Positions 50,786 to 58,086 of a stretch of DNA of 58,086 nt are shown here, in pieces. The stretch is from positions 1 through 58,086 of the forward strand of contig JALFSW010000062.1 of assembly GCA_022779305.1 (NCBI GenBank), written 5' to 3'. The notes under the pieces are model-generated. The model made no database searches and was not told where the DNA came from. It saw only the letters and a list, made by a program, of their open reading frames with translations. The translations under genes were made by a program, and so were the position numbers. This DNA comes from Prevotella sp. Its GTDB lineage: Bacteria > Bacteroidota > Bacteroidia > Bacteroidales > Bacteroidaceae. Position 1 is the stretch's first letter. Each line of letters opens with the position of its first letter.

Positions 50786-52051
50786 ATGAATTTAAAAATA
50801 CGTTTATCGCTGATGAATTTCCTTGAGTTTGCCACTTGGGGGGCTTATCTTACTTCGATGGGGCGCTATCTTGGTAACCTCGGAATGGGCGAACACATCG
50901 GTTGGTTCTACTCTATGCAAGGCATCGTGTCGATCTTCATGCCCGCACTTATGGGCATTGTTGCCGACCGTTGGATTCCTGCGCAACGCCTACTTGGCTT
51001 GTGTCATCTTTTGGCAGGTGGGTTTATGCTCGCCACGGCTTTCTATGGGCAAAGTGCAGCTGGCGCAGTGGATTTCTCCACATTTTTCACACTCTACGCC
51101 CTGTCCGTAGCATTCTATATGCCAACGCTCGCTCTCTCTAATTCAGTAGCCTACACGGCACTATCGAGCGCAGGAATGGATACCATCAAAGACTTCCCTG
51201 CCATCCGTGTTTTTGGTACGATAGGTTTTATTTTGACCATGTGGTGTGTCGACTTAATGGGCTTTCAAGGCAATCAAAACCAGTTTATCACGTCTGCATT
51301 CGTCAGTTTCTTGCTCTTCGCCTATACATTCAGCCTTCCCAACTGTCCCACAGCTCCTAAAGCACAAACGAAAACATTCGTTGAGGCATTCGGTTTGCGA
51401 GCTTTCTCGCTTTTCAAAGACAAACGTATGGCGATTTTCTTCATCTTCTCTATGCTCTTGGGAGTGAGCCTTCAAATCACCAATTCTTATGCCAATCCTT
51501 TCCTCTTCAGCTTCGGGGCAGAAGAGATATATCGCACGAGTTTTGGTGTGGAACATGCCAACATTCTCATCAGTCTTTCTCAGGTGAGCGAAACGGTTTG
51601 CATCTTGCTCATTCCTTTCTGTATGCGCCGCTATGGTATTAAAAACGTGATGCTCATCGCCATGTTTGCGTGGGTGTTGCGCTTCGGACTTTTCGGACTG
51701 GGTGATCCAGGTTTCCCCGGCGTGCTGTTGCTTTTGACATCAATGGTTGTCTATGGTGTAGCGTTCGATTTCTTCAATGTATCGGGTTCGCTCTTTGTGG
51801 ATAAAAACACCGATGCGTCGATTCGTTCATCAGCACAAGGCTTGTTCATGCTCATGACAAACGGAATAGGTGCAACAATTGGTACGCTGGCTGCACAAGC
51901 TATTGTGAATCATTTCACACATGCAGAACAGATTGCGACTGGCACTGTTACCGTGGGCAACTGGCAAGCTTGTTGGTTCATCTTCGCAGCCTATGCGCTC
52001 GTGGTGGGCGTAACGTTTGCCATCATCTTTCAACCCAAGAAAAATGTATGA
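50786..52051 (+). CDS. MFS nucleoside permease (NupG/XapB-like)
   Basis: A 421-residue, twelve-helix inner-membrane transporter of the nucleoside:H+ symporter family. The first helix with NFLEFATWGAYLTSMG, the loop GIVADRWIPAQRLL and the late FFNVSGSLFVDKNTD segment fit this family. It would import nucleosides by proton symport; the exact substrate cannot be told from sequence. The stop overlaps the next start (ATGA), so the two are translationally coupled. Confidence 0.88.
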   Translation: MNLKIRLSLMNFLEFATWGAYLTSMGRYLGNLGMGEHIGWFYSMQGIVSIFMPALMGIVADRWIPAQRLLGLCHLLAGGFMLATAFYGQSAAGAVDFSTFFTLYALSVAFYMPTLALSNSVAYTALSSAGMDTIKDFPAIRVFGTIGFILTMWCVDLMGFQGNQNQFITSAFVSFLLFAYTFSLPNCPTAPKAQTKTFVEAFGLRAFSLFKDKRMAIFFIFSMLLGVSLQITNSYANPFLFSFGAEEIYRTSFGVEHANILISLSQVSETVCILLIPFCMRRYGIKNVMLIAMFAWVLRFGLFGLGDPGFPGVLLLLTSMVVYGVAFDFFNVSGSLFVDKNTDASIRSSAQGLFMLMTNGIGATIGTLAAQAIVNHFTHAEQIATGTVTVGNWQACWFIFAAYALVVGVTFAIIFQPKKNV

Positions 52052-52620
52052 AAAAGAAAATAAAGGTAGAGCTTCAAGGTATTGTTAGCCTCTTGCGCAA
52101 TCGCCACATCTCCCTTTTCGTGCTTACGAATGTGGCGAAAACCCATCAGTTGGCAATCATTTGTGACCCAAGTATGGTGAAGGAATTCGACCTGCGCCAT
52201 AGTCCGATAGCCTATACTGACGATCTTCTGCCAGAAGTGCTTTTCAAGCTCTTTCCTGCTTTCAACAGCGAAAGCTACGAAGTGCTTATCAACAGCATTT
52301 CATACGGCAATTACAAGGCTTTCATTATTCATAAAGAGACGCTCGACATGACGCCCATCCGTGTGAGCGAAGCCTTGTTGTTGGCGCAAATTGCGAAGTT
52401 GGAAATCTTCATAGAGGAAGTGCTTTTCATGCGACAAGGTACGAAATACAATGCGACAGACCCCCGTATGTCGCTGCCCCTCAATGCGCTGAGCATGGAT
52501 ATGTTGCAAGATGCTCTCGAACTTGCCGTGGCTGACGAGAACTATGAATTGGCATCGAACCTTCGCGACGAAATTGAACGTAGGAAAAACAATGACGAAG
52601 AAAGATTGCCTTTAGCTTAG
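52048..52620 (+). CDS. Bifunctional nuclease family protein (DUF151 plus UVR motif)
   Basis: A 190-residue protein. The N-terminal two thirds is a bifunctional-nuclease/DUF151 domain (FDLRHSPIAYTDDLLPEVLF, with ICDPSM before it). The C-terminus holds a UvrB/UvrC-type interaction motif (DENYELASNLRDEIERRK). Start at 52048, overlapping the permease stop by 4 nt; an ATG 26 codons upstream lies inside the permease gene. It converges on nth, whose stop overlaps its own by 3 nt. Coupling to a nucleoside permease is recurrent in Bacteroidetes as far as I recall, but the functional link is unclear. Confidence 0.87.
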   Translation: MKKKIKVELQGIVSLLRNRHISLFVLTNVAKTHQLAIICDPSMVKEFDLRHSPIAYTDDLLPEVLFKLFPAFNSESYEVLINSISYGNYKAFIIHKETLDMTPIRVSEALLLAQIAKLEIFIEEVLFMRQGTKYNATDPRMSLPLNALSMDMLQDALELAVADENYELASNLRDEIERRKNNDEERLPLA

Positions 52621-53273
52621 GTGTTTCTTAATTTACTCCCCTCGAGCAACTTAGGGCAAAAACTATCAAACGCACATTTTTCACAAAGTGGGCGCAAACT
52701 CTTGCAAACATAGCGTCCATGGAGCAAAATCCAATGATGGGCTGACGTAACTTCGGCTGTTGGGATGTGGCGCATGAGATAGTCTTCCACCTTTCGGGGT
52801 GTGTCAGCATCAGTTGGCACCAAGCCCAATCTGCGGCTCACACGGAAGACGTGCGTGTCTACTGCCAGAGTGGGTTTACCAAACCAAACAGCTTGTACCA
52901 CATTGGCGGTCTTCCGTCCAACACCTGACAAACGCGTGAGTTGATCGCTTTCGCTGGGCACTTCGCCCCCAAATTCGTCCATCAGTTTGCGTGCCATCTC
53001 CACTAAATGGCGTGATTTAGCATTCGGATAAGACACACTCCTGATCAAGTCGAACACATCCTCTACCTCAGCTGCTGCCATTGCTTTTGCATCGGGATAG
53101 CGAGCGAAAAGTGCTGGTGTTACCTCATTGATACGTTTATCGGTGCATTGCGCTGAAAGTAAGGTGGCAACGAGCAATTGAAAAGCCGACCCGAAGTCTA
53201 ATTCGGTGGTAACTTCGCCCATTTGTTCACGAAAATAATCCAAAACGTTTTTGTATCTTTCTTTTCTTGTCAT
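52617..53273 (-). CDS. nth: Endonuclease III
   Basis: A 218-residue DNA glycosylase/AP lyase removing oxidised pyrimidines. It has the helix-hairpin-helix LSGVGRKTANVV with its catalytic lysine, the catalytic aspartate in VDTHVFRVSRRLG, and a C-terminal [4Fe-4S] loop with spacing C-x6-C-x2-C-x5-C (CKSLRPLCEKCAFDSFC). I chose ATG 53273 (MTRKERYKNVL); an upstream TTG at 53294 falls within a palindromic repeat. It is monocistronic. Confidence 0.95.
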   Translation of the reverse strand: MTRKERYKNVLDYFREQMGEVTTELDFGSAFQLLVATLLSAQCTDKRINEVTPALFARYPDAKAMAAAEVEDVFDLIRSVSYPNAKSRHLVEMARKLMDEFGGEVPSESDQLTRLSGVGRKTANVVQAVWFGKPTLAVDTHVFRVSRRLGLVPTDADTPRKVEDYLMRHIPTAEVTSAHHWILLHGRYVCKSLRPLCEKCAFDSFCPKLLEGSKLRNT

Positions 53274-53289
53274 CTTCTTTTGTTTTTTA

Positions 53290-53316
53290 CCCAAATCCGG
53301 TCATTAGACCGCCTAG
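53290..53316. repeat. Dispersed palindrome copy upstream of nth
   Basis: CCCAAATCCGGTCATTAGAC and then CGCCTAG: GGTC-ATTA-GACC core intact, left arm CCCAAAT. It begins 17 nt upstream of the nth start codon. Confidence 0.7.
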
Positions 53317-53481
53317 CGTTTTATTTATCAACTTTCCAACTGCTAACATCCGCTTGTTGGGGAACTTCTGAAATTATATGAAGATCAAAATTACAAAATT
53401 CTCATAGTTTTGCTTCTATTTTATATATGTTTTTGTGTTATTTAATAAGTTTTAAATGTGAAAAGAATTTTGGCATTTTCT

Positions 53482-53512
53482 TTTGAGATAAGAAAATAAA
53501 ATTATAACTTTG
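53482..53512 (+). promoter_or_regulatory. Promoter of the candidate small RNA between nth and ispH
   Basis: TTTG, 19 bp, TAACTTTG: exact consensus, identical in the -7 octamer to both tRNA promoters of the window, but with no gene downstream on this strand until after the terminator at 53684. Confidence 0.75.
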
Positions 53513-53518
53513 TGTACT

Positions 53519-53726
53519 TAAAATAGCACTAAGAGATAAGGTTGATTTTTATCAATAAGGAATAAAAAGAAACTTTATAAAAATACGAGAATTGCAATCT
53601 GCAAAGTGTATGTCTTATAGGAAATGCGTCATATATCAAAAGCAATTGCAAACAAATTTTTATTCTTCTTCCTTTAATTGAAAGCTTCAAGTCAGCGCGT
53701 GATGCGTGTGCTTGAAGCATTTTTTT
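53519..53726 (+). ncRNA. Candidate small RNA of about 205 nt
   Basis: A consensus promoter at 53482-53512 and an intrinsic terminator at 53684-53726 define an RNA of about 205 nt in the 543-nt gap between nth and ispH, both of which are on the other strand. The only ATG-initiated frame of note is 23 codons (from about 53609) and has no family resemblance. The 5' and 3' ends do not pair, which argues against a 6S-type RNA. The start position is inferred from the -7 element. Confidence 0.55.
53684..53726 (+). terminator. Intrinsic terminator of the candidate small RNA
   Basis: GCTTCAAG (53684-53691) pairs with CTTGAAGC (53711-53718); the stem extends inward with small bulges (CA-g-CGCG with CGTGTG). 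The run ATTTTTTT follows. Confidence 0.85.
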
Positions 53727-53760
53727 ACCCCCAATCGGTCTAATGACCGAATTGGGGGTA
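53726..53760. repeat. Dispersed palindrome, most complete copy
   Basis: Arms TACCCCCAATCGGTC and GACCGAATTGGGGGTA around TAAT, differing by one inserted T. It is immediately after the small-RNA terminator and 57 nt past the ispH stop on the other strand, so it could also be the 3' hairpin of ispH. Confidence 0.85.
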
Positions 53761-53816
53761 AAATATATATTGTTGTTTGAGTATATTTGGAGTTATGCGA
53801 TGCGTCCGCTTGTGGT

Positions 53817-54737
53817 TTATTCTTGGCATTGAATGGCGGTTTTGCATTCTTCCATGAGCCATTTTGGCGTACTCGTTGCCCCACAAATACCCACTGTTGA
53901 TTTACCAGCAAACCAACGCATGTCAATCTCCGATGCACTTTCCACCTGATAGGAATTTGGATTAACCGACAGACATTCGTTAAAAAGCACCTTCCCGTTT
54001 GAACTCTTCCGTCCTGCAACAAAGACGATGACATCGTGACGAGCGGCAAAGCTGGCAATATTAGGCATCCGATTGGCAACTTGTCGGCAGATGGTATCAA
54101 AACTCTTGAAGGTTGCCATGGGTGAGATGTTGGCTTTGATGTATTCGATGATACGATGAAATTCGTTCAAGCTCTTTGTCGTTTGCGAATAGAGAAAAAT
54201 GTCATGGTTGAGATCAAGCTGGTGCACATCTTCAAACTTCTCAATGACAATAGCTTTGCTGTGGGTCTGTCCCACCAGTCCCAAGACTTCGGCATGTCCA
54301 TTCTTCCCAAAAATCACAATCGACCCTTTCTCACTCGGGTGCATGTCGCCGGTGGGGTGGGGTTGTGTCGGTGGTGCAACGTTGAGAGAAGGCAAACTGC
54401 GTTCGTATTGTTTTTTGATGCGACGTTGCAACGCCAACACCACAGGACAAGTGGCATCAATGATTTCGATGTTGTTGCGTTTTGCCAATGCATAGGTTTC
54501 TGGTGGTTCGCCATGGGCACGCAGAAGAACGGTTGCATCACGAAGTTGGCGCATTTCTTCGTGATTGATGGTGATCAATCCACAGGCAGCCAATCGTTCC
54601 ACCTCCATACTATTGTGAACGATGTCGCCCAAACAATAGAGTTTTCGTCCTTTTTCTAATTCTTCCTCGGCTTTTTTTATTGCCGTAGTAACGCCAAAGC
54701 AGAAGCCACTTCCTTCATCGATTTCTATTTTTAACAT
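53817..54737 (-). CDS. ispH: 4-hydroxy-3-methylbut-2-enyl diphosphate reductase
   Basis: A 306-residue iron-sulfur enzyme making IPP and DMAPP in the last step of the MEP isoprenoid pathway. The cluster cysteines are in GSGFCFGV (C13), IIDATCPVV and SFDTICRQVANRM. The HAHGEPPETY-type segment appears as LRAHGEPPETY, and the substrate loops GRKSSNGKVL and GICGATSTP are intact. It starts 54 nt after the zwf stop on the same strand and may be the last gene of a gnd-zwf-ispH unit. Confidence 0.95.
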   Translation of the reverse strand: MLKIEIDEGSGFCFGVTTAIKKAEEELEKGRKLYCLGDIVHNSMEVERLAACGLITINHEEMRQLRDATVLLRAHGEPPETYALAKRNNIEIIDATCPVVLALQRRIKKQYERSLPSLNVAPPTQPHPTGDMHPSEKGSIVIFGKNGHAEVLGLVGQTHSKAIVIEKFEDVHQLDLNHDIFLYSQTTKSLNEFHRIIEYIKANISPMATFKSFDTICRQVANRMPNIASFAARHDVIVFVAGRKSSNGKVLFNECLSVNPNSYQVESASEIDMRWFAGKSTVGICGATSTPKWLMEECKTAIQCQE

Positions 54738-54791
54738 TTTTATTTTTGCTTTTTAATGTGCAAGTGTTTGCATCCCTGCACGCTAATTGAT

Positions 54792-56291
54792 TTAAAGCTC
54801 ACAATAAAGCTCCGTGTTCGCGAGGTTTTTGCAAGGATTTGTCCATGTTCGCTCGCCTGTCATCAAATGTTCGCTTTCTTGTGGTCCCCACGTACCTGCT
54901 GGATAGCCATAGAGCGGAATCGAAGGGTTGGTTTGCCAATGGCGGAGGATGGGGTCGAAGAATTTCCATGATGCTTCCACTGCATCGCTGCGGGTGAAGA
55001 GCGTAGGGTCGCCTTGAATACAGTCGTCAATAAGACGTGCGTAGGCGTCCATGATGGGACTATTGCCCAGTTCGTTGTAACTGAAATCCATTGCCACTTG
55101 CTTCACGTCAAAACCTGCGCCCGGCACCTTCATACCGATCTTGAGCACCATTCCCTCGTTGGGCTGAATGCGTAGTGTGAGGCGGTTGGGAAGCGGTGAT
55201 TGATGGCTGGCGTCTTGGAAAAGTTGATGGGGTGCAGCCTTGAAATGGATGACGATTTCGGTTACTTTCGTGGGCATTTGCTTGCCCGTTCGGATGTAGA
55301 ACGGCACACCATTCCATCGCCAATTGTCGATTTCAAGTTTCATTGCTACGAAGGTTTCTGTGCGTGAGTCGGGATGGATGCCTTTTTCCTCTCGATAGCC
55401 CTTGCGATCGCCTTCGGCAATGTATTGTCCACGAACAATGTTGGTTTTGAAATCGCTTTCTTTCAAGGGTTTGAGCGACTCATAGACCTTGACCACTTCG
55501 TTACGAAAGTAGTCGGCATTGAACTTTGATGGCGGTTCCATTGCTGTGAGAGCAACGAGTTGCACAAGGTGGTTTTGCACCATATCGCGGAGCGCACCAG
55601 CCGTGTCGTAAAAGCCTCCACGATTTTCTATACCGAGATTTTCAACAGCCGTAATCTCCACATAATCAATGTAGTTTCTGTTCCATAATGGTTCAAAAAT
55701 ACCATTGGCAAAGCGGAACGCAAGGAGGTTTTGTGCCGTCTCCTTTCCCAAGAAATGGTCGATGCGATAGATCTGTTCTTCACGGAAAACATTGGCATAA
55801 ATGTGATTGAGTTCCTGTGCCGAGTTGAGGTCGTAACCGAAGGGCTTTTCCACGATGATGCGTGCGCCTGCGGTGTTGAGTCCTGCGGCTTTGAGGTGTT
55901 GCGGGATGACGCCATAGAGCGAGGGCGGTGTTGAGAGATAGAAGAGCAAATTGCTGAGCGATGAATCGGCAGTTAGCGTTTCGAGGCGTTGGCGTAGTGA
56001 GGTATAACCATCGGGCTGTGCAGGGTCGAGTTGCACGTAATGCACGTGTGCCACAAATTTTTTCATTGCGACTTCTTCCCGTTCGTCTTCTTTGAGGAAG
56101 ATATGTAGTTGTTCGAGGATGTATTTTTGATATTCTGCATCATCGAAATCCGTTCGCGATACACCCACGATTTTGAAATCTTCAGTGAGCCGTTTGGCTT
56201 TATAGAGCGAGTAAAGGGCAGGCATGAGCTTGCGTTTGGTCAGGTCGCCCGACGCTCCGAAGATGACCATTGCAAAGTTATCCTTGTTCAT
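54792..56291 (-). CDS. zwf: Glucose-6-phosphate dehydrogenase
   Basis: A 499-residue enzyme oxidising glucose 6-phosphate to 6-phosphogluconolactone with NADP, the entry step of the oxidative pentose phosphate pathway. N-terminal dinucleotide-binding GASGDLTKRKLMPAL, the active-site motif RIDHFLGKE, and IRTGKQMPTKVTEI near the C-terminal third are intact. The length is normal. It follows gnd after 50 nt on the same strand, an operon arrangement. Confidence 0.97.
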   Translation of the reverse strand: MNKDNFAMVIFGASGDLTKRKLMPALYSLYKAKRLTEDFKIVGVSRTDFDDAEYQKYILEQLHIFLKEDEREEVAMKKFVAHVHYVQLDPAQPDGYTSLRQRLETLTADSSLSNLLFYLSTPPSLYGVIPQHLKAAGLNTAGARIIVEKPFGYDLNSAQELNHIYANVFREEQIYRIDHFLGKETAQNLLAFRFANGIFEPLWNRNYIDYVEITAVENLGIENRGGFYDTAGALRDMVQNHLVQLVALTAMEPPSKFNADYFRNEVVKVYESLKPLKESDFKTNIVRGQYIAEGDRKGYREEKGIHPDSRTETFVAMKLEIDNWRWNGVPFYIRTGKQMPTKVTEIVIHFKAAPHQLFQDASHQSPLPNRLTLRIQPNEGMVLKIGMKVPGAGFDVKQVAMDFSYNELGNSPIMDAYARLIDDCIQGDPTLFTRSDAVEASWKFFDPILRHWQTNPSIPLYGYPAGTWGPQESEHLMTGERTWTNPCKNLANTELYCEL

Positions 56292-56341
56292 CTTTTTACG
56301 ATTGTTTTTAATTGGTTGTCTGTGTTGATTGTTTGCTATTT

Positions 56342-57820
56342 TTAAACATTATAGTTTGTTGATTTTGTGTCGCCCCCATGTCCTGTCCAATTTTCGTGGA
56401 AGAACGTGCCACGTGGTGCATCACGGCGTTCAAATGTGTGTGCCCCAAAGTAATCGCGTTGTGCTTGCAACATATTGGCAGGCAGGTTGAGCGATGTGAA
56501 CGAATGGAAATAATTCAATGCCGATGAGAAGGCAGGAGCGGGTATGCCGTTTTGGAGGGCAATTGTAACAATCTCTCGCCAACCACTGATCAATTCTCTG
56601 ATTTCGTTTTTGAAATAAGGTGCAAGTAGCAAATGTTCAAGTTTGTTTTCCGTTTCGTATGCACGTGCGATTTCATCGAGGAACGCACAGCGAATGATAC
56701 ATCCACCGCGCCACATACGTGCAATTGATGCCATATCTAATTGCCAATCAAATGCGTCCGATGCAGCTTGCAATGTGGCAAAGCCCTGTGCATAGCTCAC
56801 GAGTTTTGCAGCATAGAGTGCCGCATGGGTGTAATTTAAGATTTGTTCCTTGTTGAGAGATGTTACTTTGGTGTAATTGTTCTTGTAGAGTTCGTGTCCT
56901 TTTACACGCAATGCTTTGTTGGCAGACAAACTACGCTCAAACACAGCCGTAGCGATGAGACCAAGGGGTTGCCCGAGATCCAAAGCATTGATAACCGACC
57001 ATTTGCCCGTGCCTTTCTGTCCTGCTGTGTCAAGGATATTGTCGATGAGCGAGCTTCCATTCTTTTCTTTGTGGCGCAAGATCTCTGCCGTGATTTCGAT
57101 GAGATAGCTGTTCAGTTTTCCTTTGTTCCACTTTTCAAAGTTTTCTGCTATTTCCTCGTTCGATAGTTGGGCGAATTGTTTCAAAATCCAATAGGCTTCA
57201 GCAATGAGTTGCATGTCGCCATACTCAATACCATTGTGGATCATCTTCACGAAATGACCAGCTCCCTGCGCTCCTACCCACGAACAACAAGGTGTTCCGT
57301 CGTTCGCGCGTGCGGCAATGCTTTGCAGAATGTCTTTCACTTCATCCCAAGCCGACCGACTACCACCAGGCATTAGCGATGCTCCATTGAGTGCGCCTTC
57401 TTCGCCACCCGAAACGCCACAGCCTACAAAGCGGAAGCCTCGCTCTTCTGCCACAGCCACTCGGCGATTTGTGTCCTGATAGTTAGAATTGCCGCCATCA
57501 ATGAGGATATCGCCTGCATCGAGATGCGGGAAGAGTTGCTCCATGAGTTCATCTACTGCACTGCCTGCTCTCACCATCATCATGATTTTGCGTGGTCGGG
57601 CAATTGACTCCACGAATGCAGGGATGTCGGTATAGCCATTGATGGTTGTATTTTTCGCACGTCCAGCGATGAAACGCTCCACAACGCCTTCTTCAACGCC
57701 CTTCACCGTACGATTATAAACCGAAACTTGCCAACCCTTGTTGGCGATATTGAGTGCCAGATTTTCGCCCATCACTGCCAAGCCGATGAGTCCTATGTCT
57801 GATTTTTTTGCTGTTTCCAT
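56342..57820 (-). CDS. gnd: 6-phosphogluconate dehydrogenase (decarboxylating)
   Basis: A 492-residue enzyme converting 6-phosphogluconate to ribulose 5-phosphate with NADPH formation. The N-terminal Rossmann motif GLAVMGENLALNIA, the substrate-binding CGVSGGEEGALNG, the catalytic lysine region GHFVKMIHNGIEYGDMQLI, and the C-terminal RDYFGAHTFERRD with FHENWTGHGGD are all present. The residues following NRT in SVYNRT indicate NADP preference by family rule. It is the first gene of gnd-zwf, with a weak promoter upstream. Confidence 0.97.
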   Translation of the reverse strand: METAKKSDIGLIGLAVMGENLALNIANKGWQVSVYNRTVKGVEEGVVERFIAGRAKNTTINGYTDIPAFVESIARPRKIMMMVRAGSAVDELMEQLFPHLDAGDILIDGGNSNYQDTNRRVAVAEERGFRFVGCGVSGGEEGALNGASLMPGGSRSAWDEVKDILQSIAARANDGTPCCSWVGAQGAGHFVKMIHNGIEYGDMQLIAEAYWILKQFAQLSNEEIAENFEKWNKGKLNSYLIEITAEILRHKEKNGSSLIDNILDTAGQKGTGKWSVINALDLGQPLGLIATAVFERSLSANKALRVKGHELYKNNYTKVTSLNKEQILNYTHAALYAAKLVSYAQGFATLQAASDAFDWQLDMASIARMWRGGCIIRCAFLDEIARAYETENKLEHLLLAPYFKNEIRELISGWREIVTIALQNGIPAPAFSSALNYFHSFTSLNLPANMLQAQRDYFGAHTFERRDAPRGTFFHENWTGHGGDTKSTNYNV

Positions 57821-57904
57821 TATTTGTTTATCCTTTCTCTTTCTTTTTCTATTTTTATTTCTCTTGTTCGATAGCGGTGAAATTTATTGCGCTATCCATC
57901 AAGA

Positions 57905-57936
57905 CAAAATTACTACTTTTGTTTTATTCCGTCGAA
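57905..57936 (-). promoter_or_regulatory. Possible promoter of gnd-zwf
   Basis: The minus strand reads TTCG, 20 bp, TAATTTTG; the -7 element fits, the -33 element has one mismatch. The leader would be about 78 nt. Confidence 0.45.
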
Positions 57937-57997
57937 TGTTTTTCAAAAAAGATGAGTTTTGTAATAAAAACAAGTTAGGAGTTCCCTATTGGTTCTA

Positions 57998-58086
57998 AGA
58001 GTTCCTAGGTTTCCTAGGAACTCTAGAGATCCTAGGAGAACCTAGTCTTCCTAGTTTTCCCTAGTCTTCCCTAGGTGGGCGAACAC
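57998..58086. repeat. CCTAG array 10, cut by the window edge
   Basis: CTAG units with mixed purine- and pyrimidine-rich spacers on the plus strand. The last bases, GGGCGAACAC, are the left half of the hairpin element found in arrays 6 and 8, so a third copy probably continues outside the window. Confidence 0.85.

Overview
The window looks like a chromosomal segment of a Bacteroidales bacterium, most likely Prevotellaceae (Prevotella, Alloprevotella or a close relative). The reasons are the type IX secretion system (T9SS) genes porX and porE, BspA-like and other leucine-rich-repeat surface proteins with T9SS-type C-termini, a complete nqrABCDEF operon, nspC, DUF3575 outer-membrane genes, and promoters of the Bacteroidetes type (TTTG, 19-20 bp, TAnnTTTG). 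No plasmid, phage or insertion-sequence gene is visible. Coding density is normal, but the intergenic DNA is unusual.

Layout. 1-5.1 kb: 3' end of an unknown gene with its terminator, then a leftward block of a Fur/PerR regulator, rubredoxin, prs, a ThiE-like protein, a zinc-ribbon membrane protein and nspC. 5.1-10.1 kb: a small acidic peptide gene and a BspA-like surface protein, then an unrecognised 436-residue protein bracketed by repeat arrays. 10.2-14.6 kb: a TamB-like protein. 14.7-20.6 kb: nqrABCDEF, the Na+-pumping NADH:quinone oxidoreductase. 20.9-25.9 kb: ilvE, an RsmF-type rRNA methyltransferase and porE. 26.2-35.1 kb: a leucine-rich-repeat protein, tRNA-Leu(UAG), and a tightly overlapping four-gene outer-membrane cluster ending in a 1074-residue protein built from five barrel-like modules. 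35.2-41.0 kb: tsaE, porX, a DUF2461 gene and valS, all leftward. 41.1-52.6 kb: mazG, a Pif1/RecD-like helicase, a lipoprotein, another leucine-rich-repeat protein, pgl, uvrA, tRNA-Lys(CUU), a nucleoside-type MFS permease and a bifunctional-nuclease-family protein. 52.6-57.8 kb: nth, ispH, zwf and gnd, leftward.

Two repeat families stand out. The first is a set of ten intergenic arrays of CTAG repeated every 9-10 nt with pyrimidine-rich spacers (CCTAG arrays). Some carry an embedded GGGCGAAC/GTTCGCCC hairpin, and in two genes the array itself supplies the stop codon. The second is a dispersed palindrome with core GGTC-ATTA-GACC inside CCCAATT...AATTGGG arms, present at least nine times and twice directly abutting a stop codon. 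Two promoter-plus-terminator units without a convincing reading frame (about 22.06-22.16 kb on the minus strand, 53.52-53.73 kb on the plus strand) are candidate small RNAs.

The genes fit an anaerobic, protein-exporting commensal. Nqr builds a sodium gradient from NADH; gnd, zwf and pgl make the oxidative pentose phosphate branch; rubredoxin and a PerR-like regulator suggest oxidative-stress handling. PorE and PorX belong to the system that would export the leucine-rich-repeat proteins encoded nearby.
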